Translations under genes and position numbers: made by a program
Shown here: in pieces, positions 1-8,761 of the stretch
How positions within the stretch are numbered: the stretch's first letter is position 1
Layout of the letters: every line of letters starts with the position of its first letter
Source of the DNA: Paenibacillus dendritiformis
GTDB lineage: Bacteria; Bacillota; Bacilli; Paenibacillales; Paenibacillaceae
Assembly: GCF_945605565.1 (NCBI RefSeq)
Contig: NZ_OX216966.1
Coordinates: 3,650,001 to 3,714,000, forward strand
Direction: 5' to 3'
DNA length: 64,000 bases
Notes under the pieces: generated by a model
Database searches by the model: none
What the model saw: the letters and a program-made list of their open reading frames with translations, nothing else
Told to the model about the DNA's origin: nothing

Positions 1-574
1 TCAGGTTCACGATCTGAGCCTGAATGGACACGTCAAGCGCCGATATCGGCTCATCCGCCACGATGAAGCGCGGCTTGACCGCCAATGCCCGCGCAATGCC
101 GATGCGCTGTCTCTGCCCGCCGCTGAATTCGTGGGGGAAGCGCTCGGCGTAATCGGGATGCAGGCCGACCCTCTCCAGAAGCTCGGCTATCCGCTCTTTG
201 CGGGCCGCGCCAGTCGCCATCCGGTGAGCATCGATGCCTTCCGCGACAATATCGCCGATTCTCAGTCGGGGGTTAAGCGACGAATGCGGATCTTGAAAGA
301 TCATTTGCATGCTGCGGTTCAGCTCCCGTCTGGCTTGCCCGCGAGCGAGCGCGATGTCCTGCCCCTCGAACAGCACCTTGCCCGACGTCGCTTCCAGCAG
401 CCCGACAGCGGCTTTGCCAAGCGTGGATTTGCCGCTGCCGCTTTCGCCTACGAGGCCGACGGTCTCGCCAGGGAGAACAGACAGCGTAATACCGTCGACG
501 GATTTGACGACGCGATGAGCGCCTGTGCGAAAATGCTTGTGCAGGTCATGAATTTCAACTATAGGCTTCTGCAT
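1..574 (-). CDS. Opp/Dpp-type peptide ABC transporter ATP-binding protein, OppF-like (3' end outside window)
   Basis: Reading the complement from an ATG at 574 gives an ABC ATPase with Walker A GESGSGKST near residue 45, Q-loop FQDPHSSLNP, signature FSGGQRQRIGIARAL and Walker B FIVADEPISALD. The gene then runs off the left edge after about 191 codons, so the C-terminal oligopeptide-transporter tail is not visible. A GCGAGGAGGT ribosome site lies 6-7 bp upstream. The start lies about 20 bp inside the preceding OppD-like gene, so the two are translationally coupled. It is the second of the paired ATPases that power a peptide permease at the cytoplasmic membrane. OppF versus DppF/AppF cannot be separated from sequence alone. 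Confidence 0.93.
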   Translation of the reverse strand, partial: MQKPIVEIHDLHKHFRTGAHRVVKSVDGITLSVLPGETVGLVGESGSGKSTLGKAAVGLLEATSGKVLFEGQDIALARGQARRELNRSMQMIFQDPHSSLNPRLRIGDIVAEGIDAHRMATGAARKERIAELLERVGLHPDYAERFPHEFSGGQRQRIGIARALAVKPRFIVADEPISALDVSIQAQIVNL

Positions 575-1589
575 AATCGTACCTCCTCGCTGGGTCCGGC
601 CCGTGGCCGGCAGGAGAGCGGGGATCATTCAGCCAGCAGCTCGCGCTATGATGCTCCGTGAATGCCTTCGTCTCCGGCAGATGCCGCACACAGACTTCCA
701 TCGCGTACGGACAACGCGGCGCGAACGGGCATCCTTGCGGCTGCTCGGATAGAGCTGGCGGCGCGCCTTCGATCGGCATGAGCCGTTCTTGATCCGGTCC
801 ATCCAGCTTCGGCGCGGATTGCAGCAATCCCCATGTATAGGGGTGTCTGGCCCGCTCGAAAATATCCTGAACGTTCCCCGTCTCGACAATCATTCCGCCG
901 TACATCACCGCAACGCGATGCGCCACCTCGGCTACCACGCCCAAATCATGCGTAATCAGCAGGAGCGAGCTGCCCATCTTGTCCTGGAGTGCCGTAAGGG
1001 TGTCCAAAATCTGGGCTTGTATCGTGACATCCAGGGCGGTCGTCGGTTCATCGGCGATGAGCAGCTTCGGATTGCAGGCCAGCGCAATCGCGATCGAGAC
1101 GCGCTGTCGCATTCCGCCGCTGAATTCATGCGGATATTGATGATAGCGGCTGGCTGCGTCAGGTATGCCTGCGAGCTGAAGCAGTTCCACCGTGCGGGCA
1201 CGCGCCTCGCTTCGGCTCAGCTTCTGATGCTGTCGCAAGCCTTCCGCGATCTGCGCGCCAATCTTCATTGTCGGATTGAGCGATGACATCGGATCCTGGA
1301 ACACCATGCCAATCTCTGAACCCCTTAATTTCCTCATCTGCGGCCGGCTCAGCCGGGTGATATTCCGTCCTCGAAAATGAATTTCGCCGCCTGCCAGCCT
1401 GGCTTGCGGAGCAGGAAGCATGCCCATAATAGAACGGGCGGTCACGCTCTTGCCGCTGCCGCTTTCCCCGACGAGGGCGAGCGTTTCCCGTTCGTCGATG
1501 TGGAAGCTCACATCCCGCAGGGCATGAAGCGTCTTCTCGCGGGAATGGAAAGCGACATTCAAATGACGAACCTCAAGTAAATGTGTCAA
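555..1589 (-). CDS. Opp/Dpp-type peptide ABC transporter ATP-binding protein, OppD-like
   Basis: A 344-aa ABC ATPase with Walker A GESGSGKSVTARSIMG, Q-loop FQDPMSSLNPT, signature FSGGMRQRVSIAIAL, Walker B LLIADEPTTALD and the H-loop LITHD. The C-terminal Cys cluster (CPFAPRCPYAMEVC) is the oligo_HPY-type tail of this family, so the protein is full length. The start is TTG at 1589, chosen because AAGGAGGTG sits at ideal spacing before it. It follows the OppC-like gene by 12 bp and overlaps the next ATPase. It energises uptake of peptides or a similar solute together with its OppF-like partner. The binding protein of this operon is not in the window and may lie beyond the left edge. Confidence 0.95.
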   Translation of the reverse strand: MTHLLEVRHLNVAFHSREKTLHALRDVSFHIDERETLALVGESGSGKSVTARSIMGMLPAPQARLAGGEIHFRGRNITRLSRPQMRKLRGSEIGMVFQDPMSSLNPTMKIGAQIAEGLRQHQKLSRSEARARTVELLQLAGIPDAASRYHQYPHEFSGGMRQRVSIAIALACNPKLLIADEPTTALDVTIQAQILDTLTALQDKMGSSLLLITHDLGVVAEVAHRVAVMYGGMIVETGNVQDIFERARHPYTWGLLQSAPKLDGPDQERLMPIEGAPPALSEQPQGCPFAPRCPYAMEVCVRHLPETKAFTEHHSASCWLNDPRSPAGHGPDPARRYDYAEAYS

Positions 1590-1601
1590 CGGCGCACCTC
1601 C

Positions 1602-2546
1602 TTAGTGCGGCGAACGGGGATCCAGCACATCCTGCAGCCCGTCGCCGAACGCGTTGAACGCGAACATGGTGAGTGAAATCATGAGTCCCGGAAAAAACAG
1701 CCGCCACCATTGACCGCTAAGGATAACGCCAAGCGAATCATTAGCCATCGTTCCCCAGCTGGCGTCCGGAGCCTGAACCCCCAAGCCGAGAAAGCTAAGG
1801 AACGATTCGGAGAAAATGGCGGCAGGGATCGTAAACGTCAAATTGACAATGATGATGCCGGCCGCGTTAGGCAGTAAATGCTTGAACAAGATGCCGGCAT
1901 GCGATGTGCCCAGCTTCTGGGCCGCCAGCACATATTCTTGCTGCTTCAATTGCAATATTTGCCCCCGCACCACACGCGCCATGCCAACCCAGCCTGTGAT
2001 GGAGAGCGCGACCACCATCGTGAAGATCCCTGGCTTCATAATGACAAGCAGCAGGATCACGACAAGCAAATACGGGATGCTGTACAAAATTTCAACGATC
2101 CGCATCAATATATTGTCAATCCGGTCCCCGAACCGGCCGCGCCCGGCCATGTAGCCGGATATGCCGCCTACGAGTATGCCGATGATCAGGTCAATGGCTG
2201 CTGCGGCGAAGCCGATCGCAAGCGAGATGCGCGCCCCGGCCCAGGTTCGCGCCCATACGTCCCTGCCAAGATCGTCGGTGCCGAACCAATGCTCCGCCGA
2301 GGGCGGCAGATTGGTCTTCGTCAAGGACTGAGCGCTCGGCGAATGGGGCACTATGTACGGGCCTGCCGCCGCAAGCAGCAGGATGAGCAGCAGCAGGGCC
2401 AGACCGATCATGGCCAACTTGTTCTTCATTAATTTGCGCAATCTGTCTTGCCATAGCGGAGCGCTTGGTTGAGGCGGCACGTGAATCGCCTGCATGCTGC
2501 GATCTATGGGGACGAACAGATGCTCCACATCGGCTGATGCTTTCAT
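1602..2546 (-). CDS. Opp/Dpp-type peptide ABC transporter permease, OppC-like
   Basis: A 314-aa membrane protein. A cytoplasmic N-terminal arm of about 40 residues is followed by a first helix (LAMIGLALLLLILLLAAAGP), then the OppC-type periplasmic motif HWFGTDDLGRDVWARTWAGAR, and five more hydrophobic segments. The EAA-type coupling loop is seen as EYVLAAQKLGTSHAGILFKHLLPN. Length and layout match the OppC/DppC family. It lies 1 bp after the OppB-like gene and 12 bp before the OppD-like ATPase, so all four genes form one minus-strand operon. Substrate is unknown; the family carries di- and oligopeptides or nickel chelates. Confidence 0.94.
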   Translation of the reverse strand: MKASADVEHLFVPIDRSMQAIHVPPQPSAPLWQDRLRKLMKNKLAMIGLALLLLILLLAAAGPYIVPHSPSAQSLTKTNLPPSAEHWFGTDDLGRDVWARTWAGARISLAIGFAAAAIDLIIGILVGGISGYMAGRGRFGDRIDNILMRIVEILYSIPYLLVVILLLVIMKPGIFTMVVALSITGWVGMARVVRGQILQLKQQEYVLAAQKLGTSHAGILFKHLLPNAAGIIIVNLTFTIPAAIFSESFLSFLGLGVQAPDASWGTMANDSLGVILSGQWWRLFFPGLMISLTMFAFNAFGDGLQDVLDPRSPH

Positions 2547-2547
2547 G

Positions 2548-3474
2548 CTAATCTCCTTTGCTGGCTAAAGTAATTCGCGGATCGACGATACGGTAGGACA
2601 GGTCGATGAGAAATAACGTGACGACTAGGACTAGGCTGTAAAATATCGTCGTACCCATAATGACCGGGTAATCCCGGTTGAAAATGCTGTCTACAAAGTG
2701 CTTGCCGATGCCGGGAATGGCAAAAATCTTCTCCACCACGAACGTGCCCGTCACGACGGACGCGAACAACGGTCCCAGAAAGGACAGAACCGGGATGAGC
2801 GAGTTCCGCAATCCATGCTTTGCCACGATTTTCCAGGCTGGCAGCCCCTTGGCCTCCGCCGTCTTGATATATTCCTGCTGCAGCACTTCAATCATGCTCG
2901 TTCTTACGAAGCGGGCAATGATGGCGAGCGGAGTGACGGCCAGCGCGATCGACGGCAGTATCGTATGCTTCCAGGTTCCCCAGGCAGCAACCGGGAGAAG
3001 TCTCCATTCCACGGCCATATACTTGATAAGCAGAGGGGCAAGAATGAAGCTCGGAATCGAGATGCCGAGCATCGCCGCCACCATCGCGATGTAGTCCAGT
3101 GCGCGATTGTGATGAAGTGCGGCGATCGTGCCCAAGCCGATTCCGGCGACGATGGCGATCAGCATGGACTGCAGTCCGAGCAGAGCCGACGGGACAAAGC
3201 CCCGTGCGATCAACGTATTCACATCGGTGCTCTTGGATTGAATCGATGGCCCCAAGTCAAGGGTCAGCAAGCTTTTCAAGTACAACAGATACTGCACAGG
3301 CAAAGGCTTGTCCAAGTTGTACCTGGCTCTCATATTTTCCAGAACCGACTCCGGCATCATCCGGGAATCAGAAGCAAACGGATCACCAGGGATGATGTGC
3401 ATAATAACAAAGGTCAAAGTGACGATGATCCACAGGGTGACGAGCATTGCAAATAATCGTTTCAGCACAACCAT
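2548..3474 (-). CDS. Opp/Dpp-type peptide ABC transporter permease, OppB-like
   Basis: A 308-aa inner-membrane permease. The N-terminal helix LVTLWIIVTLTFVIMHIIPGDPF is the OppB signature, followed by the RYNLDKPLPVQYL segment and five further hydrophobic helices. The coupling loop EYIKTAEAKGLPAWKIVAKHGLRN and the C-terminal FAIPGIGKHFVDSIFNRDYPVIMG block are typical of the family. Start is ATG at 3474 with an AGGAG-like site 7-8 bp upstream. As first gene of the minus-strand operon it should follow the operon promoter within 3475-3600. Confidence 0.95.
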   Translation of the reverse strand: MVVLKRLFAMLVTLWIIVTLTFVIMHIIPGDPFASDSRMMPESVLENMRARYNLDKPLPVQYLLYLKSLLTLDLGPSIQSKSTDVNTLIARGFVPSALLGLQSMLIAIVAGIGLGTIAALHHNRALDYIAMVAAMLGISIPSFILAPLLIKYMAVEWRLLPVAAWGTWKHTILPSIALAVTPLAIIARFVRTSMIEVLQQEYIKTAEAKGLPAWKIVAKHGLRNSLIPVLSFLGPLFASVVTGTFVVEKIFAIPGIGKHFVDSIFNRDYPVIMGTTIFYSLVLVVTLFLIDLSYRIVDPRITLASKGD

Positions 3475-3938
3475 TGTTCTATCTGCTCCTGTTCAAATAC
3501 GATTATATTTATAAGAATAGTTGGTATTAAGTATAAAAAAATGATCCTATGCAAGAAGTAGAGAGTAATCAACCGGTTGTTTAATTATTAATTCTGATAG
3601 GATTAGTATGAATAGTAGGCCAGAAGATCGGAAATGTCAATGAGTTGTTCTGTAATTTTCAGAATGGAACAAAGTCTTTTCATCATGAAATGGAATGAAT
3701 GCGTGATAGAGCAACAAAATCGATAGAATGAAAAAATCTGTTTGCTGTTGGTGAACTGCATGCAAGCCGCATGAACCTGAACGGGTGCGCAACGGCGTTT
3801 GGGCTCTATGAGGCAATATTTCATTTCCAAAAATATGAACGGGAGGTATACTGGAAGGATTAATGGAGAAATGCTCCAGAAGGCGGTTCCCGATTGGAAA
3901 TAGGGAAGATTGCTTCGTGATGGGAACGAAGGAGGCTT
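3475..3938. other. Divergent intergenic region, no gene supported
   Basis: This 464-bp stretch separates the minus-strand peptide transporter operon from the plus-strand histidine phosphatase and must hold both promoters. A 75-codon open frame on the minus strand (3603-3830) has no ribosome site and an atypical composition. A TATACT hexamer at 3856 could be a -10 element for the plus-strand genes, but its -35 is weak. I see no operator or structured RNA. Confidence 0.4.
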
Positions 3939-4484
3939 ATGAAAATTGGATTAGTTCGGCATTTTAAAGTGGCCTATGAGCCCAATCACCGTTGGATGAC
4001 ATCAGAACAATTCAATCAATGGGTAGAACGCTATGATCTTTCAGATATTTGTGTGAGTGCCTTCCTTGATGGTGACGTGAAATGGGATGTTTGCCTATGC
4101 AGCGACTTATATAGAGCGGCGAAGACCGCCGAGATCATTTATAAGGGGCCCGTAATCAAGACTGCGCAGTTAAGAGAGATTGGGATGAGCTGGACTAGCC
4201 AATCCAAGCTCAGACTTCATTATTATGTATGGCAAATGATGGCCAGGCTGGCTTGGTACTTCTCCCATCCTTCACAGGAAGAGAGCAGACGAGAAACCGT
4301 ATTGCGAGCGCGACAGTTTATAGACCGCATCGAAGAGACCTATCATCAATCCAATGTATTAATCGTCAGCCATGGGGCCTTCATGAAATGTCTGACTCAA
4401 GAATTGCTTCGTAGAGGGTATAAGGGCAAACGACCATATAAGCCCGAAAATGGAAAACTGTATGCATATGTAAAAACAAATTGA
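3939..4484 (+). CDS. Histidine phosphatase family protein
   Basis: A 181-aa protein beginning with the family's phosphohistidine motif in the form LVRHFKV (RHF in place of the common RHG) and carrying the second catalytic histidine in VLIVSHGAFMK near residue 145. A SDLYRAAKTAEII segment matches the conserved region in which substrate-binding residues lie. These cytosolic enzymes remove phosphate from small metabolites or proteins through a phosphohistidine intermediate; the substrate cannot be read from sequence. Start ATG with GAAGGAGG 5 bp upstream. It ends just before a small immunity gene, with the stop overlapping an unused TTG. Confidence 0.85.
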   Translation: MKIGLVRHFKVAYEPNHRWMTSEQFNQWVERYDLSDICVSAFLDGDVKWDVCLCSDLYRAAKTAEIIYKGPVIKTAQLREIGMSWTSQSKLRLHYYVWQMMARLAWYFSHPSQEESRRETVLRARQFIDRIEETYHQSNVLIVSHGAFMKCLTQELLRRGYKGKRPYKPENGKLYAYVKTN

Positions 4485-4543
4485 GTTTATTTATAACCGC
4501 ATTGATTGACAGCTTTACATCAAACACTAAGGAGTTCCATTTC

Positions 4544-4957
4544 ATGTTTGAATTTAATGGATGGGCTGTTCTGAGATATCATACACATGATACTGATTCT
4601 ATGAAACAAGAAAAACAATTAAATAAATTAATTCACTATATCTCAGAAATTGATACGGAAGAGGTCGTTACTTTTAAAAGCAGAAATGGCCTTGATTCTC
4701 TCTTAATGTCAGGATTACATAACCACAGAAAGAATTATGTAGTTGGAATATTTGAAAAAATTGCTGAAATCATGCCTGGATCCTACGGACTTCTTTATAT
4801 ACATGATGATGAAGACCAAAGTAAAAACCACGATAATACAAATCATTTTGTGGTGTGGAAATTAGTTAGAGGAAAATTAACTGGACAACAAGATCATTAT
4901 CTATCTCCTTATATTCCAACAGTAGAAGATCCGTTTGATGAAACGAGAAACGACTAA
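4544..4957 (+). CDS. Imm7-type immunity protein, orphan
   Basis: A 137-aa acidic protein. The start MFEFNGWAVLRYHTHD and the interior YGLLYIHDDED...VWKLVRGKL pattern match the Imm7 family of polymorphic-toxin immunity proteins as I know it. Such proteins bind and neutralise a cognate C-terminal toxin domain in the cytoplasm. I place the start at ATG 4544, because TAAGGAG lies 9 bp upstream; the open frame extends to a TTG at 4481 without a ribosome site. No toxin gene is adjacent. The gene is more AT-rich than its neighbours, consistent with acquisition by transfer. Confidence 0.72.
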   Translation: MFEFNGWAVLRYHTHDTDSMKQEKQLNKLIHYISEIDTEEVVTFKSRNGLDSLLMSGLHNHRKNYVVGIFEKIAEIMPGSYGLLYIHDDEDQSKNHDNTNHFVVWKLVRGKLTGQQDHYLSPYIPTVEDPFDETRND

Positions 4958-4974
4958 TACCGGAGGCATATCTC

Positions 4975-5475
4975 ATGAACGAAAAACCTCAGCTGCTCGA
5001 TAAATTCAGCGAATGGAACCGTTTTGTGCTACAAATTACAGAATTGGAATGGCAAACGCCCATTGATGAAGGCAAATGGACGATCCATGATATTGTCAGC
5101 CATATGATGTTGTGGGATAAATACTTCTATGAAGAAGCCATCTATCCTATCGCCAATGGTAAGCAAGTGACGGTGAGTCATCTTGATTTTGATGCGTTTA
5201 ATAGAGAGGCCATCGAATACGGAAAAACGCTAACCAAGGATGAATTAATCGACTTAACAACGCGTTACCGGAATCTGTTAGTGGATACGATACAGCGTTT
5301 GGACGACGATACGTTTTCGAGAAAATATGCGGAAGGAAAATTTACCGTCAAAACTTACCTGCAGGACTTTATTTGGCATGATCAGCATCATATCACCCAA
5401 ATGGAAGAATACAAAAGAAAATCAGGCATCTACTCACACCACGACACAAAAGGAGAGCGGCATGAAGTATTTTAA
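4975..5475 (+). CDS. DinB/DfsB-like four-helix protein
   Basis: A 166-aa protein of the DinB/DfsB/YfiT-like four-helix bundle type. The N-terminal helix, the WTIHDIVSHMMLWDKYF segment and the late DFIWHDQHHITQMEEYK segment supply the three histidine positions that bind a divalent metal in this superfamily. Members include thiol-S-transferases and hydrolases, but the reaction is unknown here. GGAGG 9 bp before the ATG supports the start. It lies 17 bp after the Imm7 gene. Its 3' end overlaps a small downstream ORF by 14 bp. Confidence 0.78.
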   Translation: MNEKPQLLDKFSEWNRFVLQITELEWQTPIDEGKWTIHDIVSHMMLWDKYFYEEAIYPIANGKQVTVSHLDFDAFNREAIEYGKTLTKDELIDLTTRYRNLLVDTIQRLDDDTFSRKYAEGKFTVKTYLQDFIWHDQHHITQMEEYKRKSGIYSHHDTKGERHEVF

Positions 5476-5623
5476 CGAGGCTAAATATTTTTGGCAGACG
5501 TATGTACCGAAGCAGGGCCAAGCCGAGACCGTGCAGGGCGAATTAATTCGGGCAATCGAAAAGCTGAGAGGCGAGGCGCAAAGAAACGGCAACATCAATT
5601 GGGATAAGGGATTCGTTATTTAA
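5462..5623 (+). pseudogene. Small hypothetical protein, probably truncated by a frameshift
   Basis: An ATG at 5462 behind AAGGAGAG opens a 53-codon frame (MKYFNEAKYFWQTYVPKQGQ onward) that looks like genuine coding sequence. It stops at 5623. Shifting frame just before that stop gives a protein-like continuation (SLFNEWHQHVNTAKYNGSSC), so a single-base indel near 5605-5612 may have broken a longer gene. I do not recognise the family. The hairpin at 5662 lies inside this continuation or ends the unit. Confidence 0.45.
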
Positions 5624-5661
5624 CGAATGGCATCAACATGTCAACACCGCCAAATACAATG

Positions 5662-5700
5662 GAAGCTCTTGCAGGGTGATGCTGCGGGGGCTTCTTTTTA
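5662..5700 (+). terminator. Rho-independent terminator
   Basis: GAAGCTCTTGCA pairs with TGCTGCGGGGGCTTC (one G.T pair) and is followed by TTTTTA. It ends the 3939-5623 unit before the Fur-controlled promoter. Confidence 0.75.
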
Positions 5701-5746
5701 TGTGGTTCCGATAACTGCTCATCCACGCGCATGGGGAGATTCTCGG

Positions 5747-5800
5747 TTTCCAACAGGACAAGTATTCGCTATAATACAAATGATAATGATAATTATTCTC
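5747..5800 (+). promoter_or_regulatory. Promoter with Fur box upstream of AraC regulator
   Basis: A TATAAT -10 at 5770-5775 lies 17 bp after TTTCCA (5747). Immediately downstream is TGATAATGATAATTATTCTC at 5781-5800. This fits the Fur hexamer model: two GATAAT units and a third, inverted unit with one mismatch. Fur-Fe(II) bound here would block the transcription start. The following genes encode a siderophore-type AraC regulator and a metal or metallophore importer, which makes iron control sensible. Confidence 0.75.
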
Positions 5801-5872
5801 GACGATAGAAAGGGGAGCGGACGCCAGAGTCGGACGGCCTGTCTGTCTGGCTCATAGAGAGGCGCATAAAGC

Positions 5873-6916
5873 ATGAGACAACATTATTTCATTGACAGTC
5901 CTGATACATATGCCGAGACGATGCGCCGGTTATCCGGACAGAGCGCGAATGAGAAGAGCCCGCATGCCCGTTCTGTGCGTTACGATATTCGAGAAGAGTA
6001 TGGTTCGGGCCGCGTCGAAATGTACCGCGTGATGAACAACTCCGCGATTACGCTCTATGATGTTACGTTTCATGACGATGTCGTATTCGAATATGCGATG
6101 ACGGGCCGTTATTTTGCGGTGAAATATTGCGTGGATGGGGAACTGGAGCTGCAGGAGCATGACCAGGAACCGTTATTGTTCAGGAAGAACTGCTTGTCTG
6201 TATCCAAGTCTTGCGCCATCCGAGGCTGCACCCGTCTGCGCGGAGGCCGGCGCTATCAAAGCGTATCCATCATCTCGGATTCGGACCATATGCCCAAGTT
6301 ATTCGGCAGCAGCGGGATAGATTTATGGAATCATGCGATGGAGAAGCTGGATGGCTCCGCTCGGCAGCGGTTATTCACCGGTGTGCAGGCGGGGGCGGAC
6401 GTGTCGAACATCTTCTGCAGCATCTTCCACTGCCCGCTTCCGGAGCAATCGAAAATATTATATTACGAAGGCAAAGTTATGGAGCTGCTGTCCCTGCTCT
6501 TGGCGGTGGAGCTGCCCGGACTGGAAGACGAGGAGGAAGCGGTCCTGCTGGATGACTATGAGATCCGGCAAATCCGGCATGCCCATGATCGATTGATGGA
6601 TACCCCCGGCAATCCGCCCACGTTGGCGCAGTTGTCCAGGGAGCTTGCGATTAGCCGTAATAAATTGACCAAGGGCTACAAGCAGATCTACGGCCATACG
6701 ATCTACGTTCATTATCGCAAGGCGTGCATGGAGCAGGCGGCTGCGCTTCTGGCCGATCTCAACAAATCTGTTCAAGACATCGCGTTTGATGTCGGTTACT
6801 CCAATGCGAGCAATTTCTGCAACGCCTTCAAGCGCGAGTTCGGACTGACTCCGCTGCAATATCGCAAGTCCAAGCTGAGAAGACTGTCCGGGCTAATGAG
6901 TACTCAATCAACATAA
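5873..6916 (+). CDS. AraC family transcriptional regulator, PchR/YbtA-like
   Basis: A 347-aa protein. An N-terminal ligand-sensing half (residues 1 to about 230) is followed by a C-terminal pair of helix-turn-helix motifs (about 240-335). The second motif reads SVQDIAFDVGYSNASNFCNAFKREFG and ends GLTPLQYRKSK, typical of AraC/XylS. The N-terminal half resembles PchR-type siderophore sensors, where the ligand is a ferric siderophore. The gene sits behind a Fur box and directly before the Nik/Cnt-like importer genes. I infer that it activates that operon when iron is low and the cognate chelate is present. Confidence 0.87.
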   Translation: MRQHYFIDSPDTYAETMRRLSGQSANEKSPHARSVRYDIREEYGSGRVEMYRVMNNSAITLYDVTFHDDVVFEYAMTGRYFAVKYCVDGELELQEHDQEPLLFRKNCLSVSKSCAIRGCTRLRGGRRYQSVSIISDSDHMPKLFGSSGIDLWNHAMEKLDGSARQRLFTGVQAGADVSNIFCSIFHCPLPEQSKILYYEGKVMELLSLLLAVELPGLEDEEEAVLLDDYEIRQIRHAHDRLMDTPGNPPTLAQLSRELAISRNKLTKGYKQIYGHTIYVHYRKACMEQAAALLADLNKSVQDIAFDVGYSNASNFCNAFKREFGLTPLQYRKSKLRRLSGLMSTQST

Positions 6917-7036
6917 TCGGTGCTGTGCGCACAACAATTCCATGTCATCCTCCCGTATAGTGAGGGGTGTATCCAGATCAGGAGCGCCCGCGTATACAGG
7001 GGGATGTTTTGTTTTTTGGGAAAGGGGGCAACAGCG

Positions 7037-7978
7037 ATGTTCGGCAATCGCATCGTTCGCGGCGCGGCGGATATGCTGCTTACACTTCTCGCCGTCAGCA
7101 TGCTGTCGTTCCTGCTGATGCGCATATCTCCTGTCGATCCGGCTGAAGCGTTCGCCATCCGCAATACGATGAACCCTTCGGATGACATGATCGCGAAGCT
7201 GAGACACGAATTGGGATTGGATGGCTCGCTCCTCATGCAATATGTCACTTGGCTGACAGACGCGATCCGCCTCGACTTCGGGAAGTCGCTTATGAACGGC
7301 AAGCCGGTGTTCGACGAATTCGCCGCTACGATTCCGTTCACCCTCCGCATCGTGGCGCTGAGCGCCGTGCTGCAAGCGTTGGGGGCGGTTGGGCTGAGCT
7401 GCCTTGGCTATTGGCTGCGTGATCGATGGGCTGGCTTCATTCTTCGAGTTCTCATGATCGCAGGGGTGTCGATACCGGCCTTTTATCTGGCCGCCGTATA
7501 TTTGGATGTCGTAGCGGTGAAGCTGCGCTGGATCGCTGTCGCAGGCGGACAAGGCATGATGAACGTATGGAGTCCCGCTCTCTGTCTGGCTCTTCCGATG
7601 GCCGCCTTCTACGGCCGGCTGCTGACGACCGTGCTGGTCAAAGAGATGGGCGAGGATTACGTCATGTACGCCCGCTGCCAAGGGTTGAACGAGAATTATA
7701 TTTTGTTCCGCCACGGCTTGCCGCATGCCCTCCTTGCGCTGCTCCCGAACTTCATGCAGAGCATCGGACTTACGGTGGCGGGGGCTGCGGTTATCGAGCA
7801 AATCTTCTCGGTTCCGGGAATCGGCAATGTTATCATCACGAGCGTGATCAACCGTGACGCGCCGATGATCCACTTTTCAATTCTGCTGCTTGCCGCTGTC
7901 TTCATGCTGACGAACCGGATATCCAGCGCGGTGCGGCTGCTGCTGAAGCGCGAGCCCTCGAGGGGGAACTGGTCATGA
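7037..7978 (+). CDS. Nickel/peptide-type ABC transporter permease, NikB/CntB-like
   Basis: A 313-aa permease. The first helix GAADMLLTLLAVSMLSFLLM and the SPVDPAEA segment correspond to the OppB/NikB N-terminus. The coupling loop (DYVMYARCQGLNENYILFRH) and the SVPGIGNVIITSVINRDAP block are conserved. I start at ATG 7037, behind AAAGGGGG; the frame is open 39 codons further upstream without a ribosome site. It is the first structural gene of a BCDE-A arrangement as in nik and cnt operons, and overlaps the next gene in an ATGA. Confidence 0.9.
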   Translation: MFGNRIVRGAADMLLTLLAVSMLSFLLMRISPVDPAEAFAIRNTMNPSDDMIAKLRHELGLDGSLLMQYVTWLTDAIRLDFGKSLMNGKPVFDEFAATIPFTLRIVALSAVLQALGAVGLSCLGYWLRDRWAGFILRVLMIAGVSIPAFYLAAVYLDVVAVKLRWIAVAGGQGMMNVWSPALCLALPMAAFYGRLLTTVLVKEMGEDYVMYARCQGLNENYILFRHGLPHALLALLPNFMQSIGLTVAGAAVIEQIFSVPGIGNVIITSVINRDAPMIHFSILLLAAVFMLTNRISSAVRLLLKREPSRGNWS

Positions 7979-8751
7979 GGCGGCGTCGAAGGCTGCGAAT
8001 CGGGGCCGCCGTATTTGTGCTCTTTGCCTGTGCCTTCGCTTATCTGCTGGCGCCGCACGACCCCCATCTGATCAATCTTGGCCAGCGGCTGCTGCCACCG
8101 AGCGCGGAGTATCCGTTCGGAACCGACTCGCTGGGGCGCTGCTTGCTGTCCCGGGTTCTCCATGGCGGGAGAACGACGCTGGGCATTGTGCTGTTGACAT
8201 GGCTGACAACCTTGGCCGCCGGTCTGCCTATCGGCATTCTCGCCGGAATGTGGCGAAGCCGATGGCGCTGGTTGGGCGACAGCTTCCTGAATGTGCTGGC
8301 ATCGTTCCCGCCGATTGTCTATCTGATTGTCTGGATAGGGGCTTGGGGCAGCGGAGTATATACGGTCGTCGTCGCATTGACGGCAGCATCGCTGGTCAGT
8401 CTGATCAAGCTGGTGAAGGCAAAGGCGGAGATTGAGCGGGATAAAGCATACGTCTACTGCGCTGCAGCGTCGGGCGCATCCCGGCTTCGCATCATGTTCT
8501 GGCATTTGCCGCCGAACCTGATCCGCGAATCCGTGGTGATGTTAAGTCTCATCAGCTCGGATATCGTGCTGATGATTAGCGGCTTCTCCTTCATCGGGCT
8601 GGGCCTCGATCAGAACGGAATCGACTGGGGCGCCATCATGCTGGATGGCCGCTCGGTAGCGATGCTGCGCCCGGATATGATGCTGTACCCGCTGGCGTTT
8701 ATTTTTTTGTGCGCATTCTCCTTCAATGTGCTGGGAGAAGAGCTTACATAG
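7975..8751 (+). CDS. Nickel/peptide-type ABC transporter permease, NikC/CntC-like
   Basis: A 258-aa permease, slightly short for OppC but usual for NikC. One N-terminal helix is followed by the motif YPFGTDSLGRCLLSRVLHGG, then four or five helices and a coupling loop around AKAEIERDKAYVYCAAASGA. The start ATG overlaps the stop of the NikB-like gene (ATGA), showing translational coupling. It forms the membrane channel with the preceding protein. Confidence 0.9.
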   Translation: MRRRRRLRIGAAVFVLFACAFAYLLAPHDPHLINLGQRLLPPSAEYPFGTDSLGRCLLSRVLHGGRTTLGIVLLTWLTTLAAGLPIGILAGMWRSRWRWLGDSFLNVLASFPPIVYLIVWIGAWGSGVYTVVVALTAASLVSLIKLVKAKAEIERDKAYVYCAAASGASRLRIMFWHLPPNLIRESVVMLSLISSDIVLMISGFSFIGLGLDQNGIDWGAIMLDGRSVAMLRPDMMLYPLAFIFLCAFSFNVLGEELT

Positions 8752-8761
8752 GAGTGGATGA

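Noticed and set aside
3603..3830. 75-codon minus-strand open frame
   Set aside because: No ribosome site, Cys/Phe-rich composition unlike a protein, and it lies in a promoter region.
5627..5857. 76-codon frame crossing the Fur box
   Set aside because: It spans a terminator, a promoter and an operator, so it cannot be a gene.
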